Source: Chamaea fasciata
Taxonomy: Eukaryota; Chordata; Aves; Passeriformes; Sylviidae
Length of the DNA: 64,000 bases
Assembly: GCA_029207755.1 (NCBI GenBank)
Contig: JARCOQ010000011.1
Span: forward strand, 25,175,712 to 25,239,711
Direction: 5' to 3'
Position 1 is the first letter of the stretch. Each line of letters begins with the position of its first letter. Below the pieces are notes generated by a model. It did not search any database. It was given only the letters and a program-made list of their open reading frames with translations, and was not told where the DNA came from. Shown one piece after another: positions 52,101 to 61,100 of the stretch. The position numbers and the translations under genes were made by a program.

Positions 52101-55100
52101 AATAGCAGGCCGAGCTCTTAATTGTGTTTAAACAGTGTGTTGGAGCATTGTGCAATTCAGAATGGCTTTGTGGGGCTGAATTGTCCTTGTTTTCCTCAGA
52201 CAGGCGCTGATGGTCCATCACAGGGTGGGCTGTCGTGGAGAAGAAAAGGGAACCCAGGCCTGGAGAAGGCAGGAGAAGACTCCCCCAGGCTGGGGAAGTC
52301 CCACAGCGCTCTCCCTCTGAAATCCCGGGATTACAAATACTTACAGAAATGATACAGTGTATTTTAAGCAACTTACCAAACATTATTTGAAGGATTAAAA
52401 ACTTGGATGCCGGGTGTACAAAGAATAGGAGAAGGATTCTGGGAAAGCTGTAAGACTCTTGGGTGGCAGCCAGTACCAGCCTGCCAGTTGTTCCTGTCTA
52501 TAATTATGCCAGCATTAGTGCTTTCATAAATCTTGGGAGAGAAGGAGCGGAGAGGCTATTTCCAGGCTATTAATGCCAGGATAATTAGAAATATCGGCCA
52601 GCCTCTCCAATTAGTGCCAATAGAATCCAAAATACCAGCCAGTCTGAGTAATCTGAATACCAGTTGGTCTCTGAGTGAGTCTGGGGAATGTACAATACCA
52701 GTTCTGGAAGAGAAATATATACAGTATCAGGGTTTGTACTGTTATAAAGTTAAGGATATCTTAAATGTTTGGCAGTCTTGGCAAAGTTTTGACCAACCAG
52801 GCTGAGAAATGAGAGCTTGCTTGGCCCATTGCTCTCAGCTCGGGCATTGTGCTATAGGTGAGATTTTCCATGATTTCCCTTTTTAGCCAGCATCGTTTTA
52901 TTGGCCACATGCTTAGCAATCGGTCACTTTGTTCTCTTGGGAAAAAAGCATAGGAAAATTATTTTTTTAAAAGGCATTTTAAAACAGAAATCCAAAATAA
53001 ATTAAATGTTTTCAATTATTTATAAGCACTGAAGTCATTAAAGAGCTGAGGAAAAACTAATTTAAGGCAACTCAACCTGTAAAAGAGAGTTTGCGTAGGG
53101 GAAAAAAATCTATTTTTAGTAGTGCTGCACTGATGAATGGATATTTTACTGAAACAAAATTTCTAATTAGGTTTTGTATAGACTGCATTTTAAATATATT
53201 ACTGCCGAGCTGAGCAGTACGCTCACCTGTTATTTTTGTCCTAAAGGAATTCTATCATAGAACTCTGTAACTAGGACTTCTGTCATAGCTCTCTATGGCT
53301 CGGGATTTTAGACCTGAAAAGGTTTTCCTCATTTACAAAACGCTTTTGCTTTGAGTTTCATGGTTCTTTTGGAATTCCACTCGTTAATTTACTGGAGATG
53401 AGCAGTAATGCTACATCTGGAGCAGCTGGGTGGAGTTGAGGGAGATGGTGTGCAATGGAGTTCTAGAACAAGTGTAGGCTCCCGCTGTCCAAATAAAAGG
53501 TCTGGCTGTTTGCCAGCGTGCTGAATGTCCCTTCAGTGCCTCCACACTGTTGTGCTGTGCTGGAGGTCTGTGTGGTTGTTTCTAACTTGATGAACACATT
53601 CTGGAGATTCACTACAAACCTTTCAGGGAGTTTCTCGTTCTGTGTCACAGTCCGAGGGAGGAGCAGCAGAAATTGGCAGGGGCTGGAGAACGGGCCAGTG
53701 AAAAATGCATGTCCTACTCAGGCGTCTTGGAGATCTTTAGTGGTGATGTGCTGCGCATGGAGGAGAGCAGTGTGTGGGAAGGCAGAGTGAGCCCGAGGAG
53801 GCACAGCAGGTGAGGCTGCTGGCCTCAGGGCGGGATGCCCATGTAAATAAGAAAATAAAAATTAAAAATTGTATGGACACCTGCCAAAACCAGTAAATGG
53901 CTCAGCAGAGCTTTTCAGTCAGAAGAAGTTGCAGAGATGGGCACAACCCTGTTTTCCTGCACGTGCTGGAGCCCATGGATGTGCTTTGTCAGGCTTCCAT
54001 TCTGGTGTGCTTTTGGGTACTTCATAATGTAATTGTCCAATAATTTTGGATTTGAGTATTGAAATTAAAACTCGTTTCAGCTGCTTCAGTTCTAGTAGAT
54101 TCTACTTATGAGGAGCTGAGCAGTTCATGCCCTTTCTCCTGGAAGATTTCAGACTGACTGTCTTCCATGGGTGGCATGGAACGAGTCTGGATATTCCCCG
54201 TAACTTTAGGGTCTCTGTCCTGCAAGCAGCTGGGCTTTATTTCTGCCCCAGGGTGTACCAAGCTGGGGTGGATTGCTGAGGGCTTGGTTTATGTTTTCAA
54301 CGGCGTGGGGGAGAGAACTTCTGAGCGTGCTTGTGCTGAGGTACAGAGCCAGCACCCGGGGGAGTATTTGGGAGCTGGAGAAGTGTCTCCACACCCTCTG
54401 GGCTGCTGCCCGTGTTGTCTTTGCCAGGATGGATCATTGCCCCGGGTCGTGGTGATGTGAAGCTCCCACAAACCATCCCCCTGGCAAACAACTCCCATAA
54501 CGAAGTTACAGACCCCTCGCATGCCGCGTGCTCCGGGCAGTGGGGTGGGTGCAGAACCTGGCGCTTGGGATATTCCCCTGGGATGAGGAAATTTTGCCCC
54601 GGGGAAGGTCACAGCCGGCTTGTCCCGCTGGCTCTGGCCGCGCTGCTCCGTGGGGAGCGAGAGCCCTCTTGTGGGATAGGGAATTCCCGGAACAATCCCA
54701 GCCGGGAATGCACGTGTGGAGGCGGACGGGGCTTGCAGAGAAGCGCTGGCTGCCCGTGCTCCCGTGGCCGAGTAGACTCGGAGATTCATTTCACTCAGAA
54801 TTTTCCCACGTGTTTTTTGTTCGTGAGTGGGATGAATTTCCCGGGATAAAACTCCTTCAAGCCGGAGCTGTGGACGCATCTGGCAACTGCGAGGAGGGTC
54901 CGACAGCAGGCAGACTGTGCTGATCTGTGTGATTTTCAGGGCCCAGCGGTGCTGTCAGTGCCGGCACAGCTTCCTCTATGAAAACACGGGATTCTGATGC
55001 CATTGAGCAGCTCCTTTTGAGACGAGCGTGCCGTGGGTTCGTTTCGCGGCCATCCGATGACACATCTCTCTCTTTCTAGGGCAAGAGGAACAGTGGTTTC

Positions 55101-58100
55101 AGAGAATGTTACTTTGGGAGCCAGAAGCATTGCAAGCTGACCAAGCTGTGCCCGGCTCTGGGTTACACCTTCCGCCTGGCGGCCCAGAACGACATCGGTA
55201 CTAGGTGAGTTCCTCAGGGGGCACACGCTTTCCTGTGGAAAAAGCGGCGGCTGAAAAGTTCGCCCGTCAATGCCAGCATGAAGAGGCGTTTCTGGGGGAT
55301 TTTTGTTCCTTTTCCCCTCATGGTTTTGAGGTAAAGGTCTGACATTTGCGCTGTTGTTAATGCTTCAGGGTAAGTCACGCTTTCCTTGGTGATATCCTTC
55401 GCCCCCCCAGGGAACTGCTGTGTATCTTCAGCATGATGAGATCAGCCTGAGCAGATAGGCTCCTTCTGAGGTGTTAAATGGTGTCTTGTGGTCTATTCCT
55501 AACACAAAAAGAACACATCTGTTATGTAGAATTCCCACTAGGGACCTCTGTGAACCAAGAAAAACAAGCAAGGGGAAGTCGAGTTACAGATTTTGAAAGG
55601 AATCTTGATATATTTATTTTTCTGGTTTAAAGCAAAGCCCTTCTGTCTCTTTTCAGCAGTACAGTCCCTTCCTTCTTCAGGACTGGCAGGGCTGGCTGAT
55701 GGGGTGGGAAAGAAGGGAGAGACAGGCAGGACTGGGAGAGGACAGGCACATCCAAGGCACTGAAGGATGGGGTTCAGCTTCTGCTTTTCCCTGCACGTGA
55801 ACTGATGCACTCCCGTGAGGATGGGTGGGAAATCAGGCTGAGTTCAATCCTCGGGGAGCCGTTGGGAGCACTGGGATGAAACGTTCTGCAGCTGAGGGGC
55901 AGAGGGTGCCCAGAGAGACATTGTGCTGCAGGGGCACTGCGTGCTCCTGTGCTCAGGCAAGCAGAGCAGGCCAGGAAAGGTTTAGCTGTGAAGAAGCCAA
56001 ACATCCAGTGCCCTTGCGTGCTCCTTTATTGTCCTTCTTAGCTAAACAGGATCTAATCATTATTGCGAGGACACAAAAGAAACACCAGTGGTATATAACA
56101 ATGTGTTTTGTGGAGGGAGACTCCTGCATTGTTCCCTCTTCTGAAACACAAGCCTCTCGGTAATTTATAGCTTTAGAAAACTTCTTTATTCGTGTTCCTG
56201 TGTTTGCCCTGACGTGGACTGAGACCACTCATGTGTGCACAGGGTCTCTCTTCCCAACTTCTCCCAAGATTAATTCCCTCCCCATTGAAATAATAATGTG
56301 GAGGGAGAGGGGGGCTGAGCTGGAGCTGCTGAGTGTGACTGGAAGAGAACTGGGTTTGTGGAGAGTTCCCAGTTCTGGCATCTCTTCTCTTTGCCAGATT
56401 CCAGATTTTTAAAATACCTTAGTGCGTGCTTCAACACTCCTCCCCCACCCCCACTGTTTTGTTCTCTTTCTCCCTTCTTTCTCTCCCCTCGGGGTATTGA
56501 GGAAGGAGCGAGCTAAAAACTATTTAGGGTCAGCTGCTCTGTGCTTATCTGTGAGATAAGCACCAGCAACATGTGCCTTACTTTTATAGACAGCACTCAA
56601 AATTAAGGCATGATAGTGTCATCTAACACTTCATGTCACGAGATGATTTTGGTTTGTTGTAATGCTTGTGGACTTATCGTGTATGATGATTTTTGTCTTG
56701 AGTTTTAGTTATAGGTGGTTTGTTTAAATATAAGTGTATTTCAACAAATAGGTTATTTTTGAGAAAGAAGATTTGGGATAAGGAGATTTGGCTCTTTCTG
56801 TGTGTTAAGTTCATGGTGTGACTTTAAGGCACAAATGTGTTTTGTACATTGGAAACAGATCTGAAAATTGGAAGGATGTCACCTTCCGCTGAGAGTTTGA
56901 TCAGAGTTTATAGAATTTGTATTCTGCACATCTCAGGTTCAACATCCAAAAGCTGAACACTTGAGGCTTTATTTCCTATACTTTAATTCCCCTTTGTTAA
57001 ATGAGATTTTCCTCCACAGTTATTACCAAGGTAGTATTTTTAGGCATTCAGATTTTTTTTTTCCAGTGCTATTGTGGTGAGATCTGTAAAAATGACTGTG
57101 AGGACACGTTATCCTGCATTTTTTTCTATTCTTAGTTTTGGCATTTCCTAACTGGGTGTTCATCTTTTCCACCTGAGAAATTTGAACTTTGTCCAGATCT
57201 TTGGAAAATGTGAAATATTTCTCTTAAGTACATTGAGGTTTAGGTTTCTTTAGCTTTGTGTTTTTGTGGTGGGGTTTTTGTTTGTTCGTTTGTTTGGGGT
57301 TTTGATTTTGTTTGCTTTGTTTCTTTGTTTGGGAGGGTTTGGAGGTTTGTTTATTGGTTTTTAATATTCCTCTCTCTCTCTGCTCTGTCTCTGAGCAGTG
57401 GGTACAGCCAGGAGGTGGTTTGCTACACTGCAGGCAATATTCCTCAGACCCCTTCTGCACCACGGCTCATCCGAGCCGGTGTGACGTGGATCTCATTGCA
57501 GTGGAATAAAGTAGAAGGATGCACACCAGAGGAAGTGATTTCCTACACCCTGGAAATTCAGGAAGAAGATAATGTAAGTGCTGTGTTGCTATAAAGTGCA
57601 GGGCTTAAACTGAGTTTTGATTTATTGATTGGAGATCACTGGGAAGGAGCATGGACTGCTGCTTTGGAGGGCCTTCCTGGAGTACTGGGTACTTGGCAGG
57701 GTGGAGCTGTGTGATCTGCTCTGCTGCACAGCAGAATTAGGAATCCTTAGCTAAAAATCTCTGCTGTCATCTGTGATTACTTACAAAGCCACACAGGATT
57801 GTGTGAGCTACAGGGCAGCTTGTCCTTAGCTGGGTCAGCCTGCCATGTCCTCCTGGCTCCTCCTCGGTGGGTTTGTGTTCTGTCATCTGCCACTTTCAGT
57901 TCTGTAGCAGGTTAAACTGCCACAATTGGTTTTGTGCTTATTTTGCAGCAAAATTTGCATTATTTAGGGCAGCTGCAACGTGTTTCTTCTAAAGAAAAGG
58001 TATTATGGCCTTGCAGTTTAAAAGCAGTAGTAGTAATAATACTTAATATTATTATATGTATTATATGTCTATTTTTTCTTATTTGTATTTCTAAAAAACA

Positions 58101-61100
58101 CTCAGCTATAAAGCCCCTTTGCTATAACACGTTGTAGGTACAAAATAACGCAAGGAACACTTTCTCAGACTCCTCAGTTATGGGAATTCGTTTGGTTTTG
58201 TATTTTTTTAGGATAGCGTGTTTCACCCAAAGTACACTGGAGAGGAGCAAGCCTGTACTGTGAGGAATCTCAGAAGAAGCACACAGTATAAATTCAGGGT
58301 AAAGTCTTTTTCCTCTTATTGTGTGGTGTTTTCTGTTTTGGGTTTTTTCCAGGCACTGCAAGGGATCCTTTAGTGCTCCCTCCAAAAGTGAGTCATCAAA
58401 TACAATTTTGCTTTATACTGTGACCTGATAGATAAAACTGTTAATTGTATTTCTGCTTCTATCACACAGGAGGTACTGTTGCTCAGACTTCAGGGAACAA
58501 TCACAGTTCTCAGTACCATGTAGGAGGACGTTGTAAAAGTGTAGCTCAGGGTGTTGAGGTGGTTGTAGTCAGCTGCATTGCTCCCAAAAACTTGGTCCCT
58601 GGTGACGAATCCCATCTCACTTCTACAGAATGCAGCAAAAAACTGGCAGGTTCCCAGCCAGCACAGGGGCCTATGTTCCCGTGGCAGCCACAGATTGAAG
58701 CTTTTCTGTCTCACATGTCAATCTGGCAGGATCTGGAGCTGGTTTTTAGCAGGTCTTGGTTTCTTTTACTCTGTGGATGCTCATAAATGCAGAGCCCCTG
58801 AGAGCTGCTCCGGAGGCTTCCTGCAAACACCAAGTTCAGTCATTTTCCTCTCTGGTGCTGAGGTCTCTGATCACAGCACAGTGCTGGGGGCTGCTGTTGG
58901 GGAGAAGGCAGTGGGCTTTATCCAGGATCAGCTGTGGTGCCACTGTCCGTCCATCCCTGACTGTCCCCTGCAGTGGCTCCACAAGATGTGCCACCCCGAG
59001 TGTGGTGTCTCTCTGGAGATGGCCAGAAACTGTGTGTGAGGCCAGCACCTGGCTTCTCTAGGTCTTGGTATATTCAGGAGCACCAAAAAGAATAAAATCA
59101 TAGAGTCATAGAATGGTTTGGGTTGGAAAATCACCTGAGTCCAACCCTCCTGCTGCAGACAGGGACACCTCCCACCAGACCAGGGTGCTCCAAACCCTGT
59201 CCAACCTGGCCTTGAACATTTCTGTCCGTGGGGCATTCACAGCTTCTCTGAGCAGCCTGTGCCAGGGCCTCACCACCCTCACAGGGAACGCTCTTTTCCT
59301 GCTCTCTGGGACAGAAAACGTTGTGAAGCTGCCTGAACTACCCAAAAAATTGGGAAGTTTTTGTGTTGTCGCTCTGAGATGATGCCTTTTAGCTTAGTGT
59401 TGCAAAGGCTGCTGTGGCTGGTGAAAGAAGAGAGCCCTTAGTGTTTCTTTGCAGCCCTGCTTTCAAATGAAACACGAATTTTACAAAACTGCATTGATAT
59501 CAGAACAAAGTCGTAGCCCGGTGTCACTGGCTACAGGCACAACTCTGATCTGACTTTTAATTGTGTGATTACTGATACTCTGAATTGTTGTAAATAGCAG
59601 TTAGAAATACCTCCAAAACCAAAATAGCAAAGTTATTGTTCTAGCAAAATGGCGAAGTATAGTTTTCTTATTTTTCTTTTCTGAGAAAAATACTGCAAGT
59701 TGGCAGTTATTTTAAGAAGTGACTTTTTCTTTAAAAGGAAAACCAGCACTGCCTTTATCTTAAACACGTCATAATCTATTGCTGATGGGGAGGGAGGGGA
59801 AGAAATCAGTGTGGTTTGTAAAGAAACGTTGTGACAATCTAATATCTGTTATTACTACCCCACACATTTCGGGATGTGACATACTTTCACAGGTTTGGTG
59901 ACATTTGCGCAATTAATGAAAGAGGCCTGATGCAGAACTGCCAGAAAAGCAGTTTCAGTGAGCAAGGGCAAACTGGTTGTGGTTTTGTTTCAGCTGTTTG
60001 CTTCCAACGTGGAAGGGAAGAGTTCTCCCAGCGAGGTGTTGGTGTGCACCACCAGCCCAGACAGGCCAGGACCTCCAACCAGACCCGTGGTCAAGGGGCC
60101 AGTAACATCTCATGGCTTCAGTGTGAAGTGGGGTAAGCCAGCTCAGATTGCTGTAGCAGAGCTTTTTGGGGTCGTAAGAAATTTAAGTAAAGTCATGTAA
60201 ATATGTGTTAGGACTTGGATTTTTCATGCTCCTTCTCAGTCTAGAGTTGAATATGTTCGGAGAACTTGACAGCTTAATTTTTTTAATATTCTAAAAGGTG
60301 TGTAGAGGCTCTTGTGTGTTCAGAAGGAAAAATTTTTTGGTTTTGATTAACTCGCATTCAAGCGCGTCTTCAGGCTTTTCGCTCTCCGTTTCTTGTCCCA
60401 TTGCAGCTTCATTCCAGCTGCTTCCTTTATTAATGGGGTAAACCTCCTCACAGCTTCTCTTGCAGTGCTTTTTCCATGGGTTTTGTTTGGATCATCATTA
60501 TCCAGCAGCCGTATTCTGATTTATGCTGAAAACAAATGTCTGTCACCCACTTCTGCTGCACATTACTTGGTGTAGTTAATGTGGAAAAGTTTGTGGAGAA
60601 GGAGCTGGATCAGAAGCAGATTTGGTAATTGTTCTGTTAACTTTCACTCCTATTCTTTCTTATTTTTTCAGATCCTCCACAGGATAATGGTGGTTCAGAA
60701 ATCCTAAAGTATCTGCTGGAGATTTCTCAAGGAAGTCCAGAAGGTGAACTTGACACAAGTTGTCTCAATTTCCAGACACTGTGGTTACTAGATGGAAGTC
60801 CTGACTCTTACATTTATTGTTGCTATTATCATTAATGCCCTAATAATCTCATTGAAACAGAGTTATGTACTTTGCAGGATTCCTGGGTGAGCTGGGGTTG
60901 GATTTTGGGTAGGCGTTGTAGCAGGTTTTTTATGTATCCTCTTTTTACTAATAATGACAGAATTTTAGGTTATGTGTCTAAACATAGAAATATTTTTGTG
61001 TGCACATATTTGCACATTTAGACATTATATGTAATACTCATGTTTATTTATATTTGTAAGTCTATGTATTTGCATGGATCTCTCTGTGTTGTATCTTCAA

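Larger units (their letters stand above)
47436..55079 (+). other. FNDC3B: Intron H-I, 7.6 kb
   Basis: No gene recognised. Holds a (TCTG)n microsatellite (50069-50089), AT-rich stretches around 52930-53060 and 53840-53870, and a CpG-rich block from about 54515 that runs up to exon I. Antisense and sense frames of up to 196 codons at 54289-54879 coincide with that GC/CpG-rich DNA and resemble nothing known. Ends with CTCTCTCTTTCTAG. Confidence 0.75.

Noticed and set aside
54289..54879. 196-codon antisense and 145-codon sense frames
   Set aside because: They overlap each other in the CpG-rich block, where stop codons are rare. No recognisable protein.
59889..59992. Exon-like open stretch ([11 protein letters not shown]...) just before exon L
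   Set aside because: Reading in from CACAG at 59889-59893 looks exon-like, but it is not in FNDC3B, and the true acceptor GTTTCAG at 59987-59993 gives the conserved sequence.
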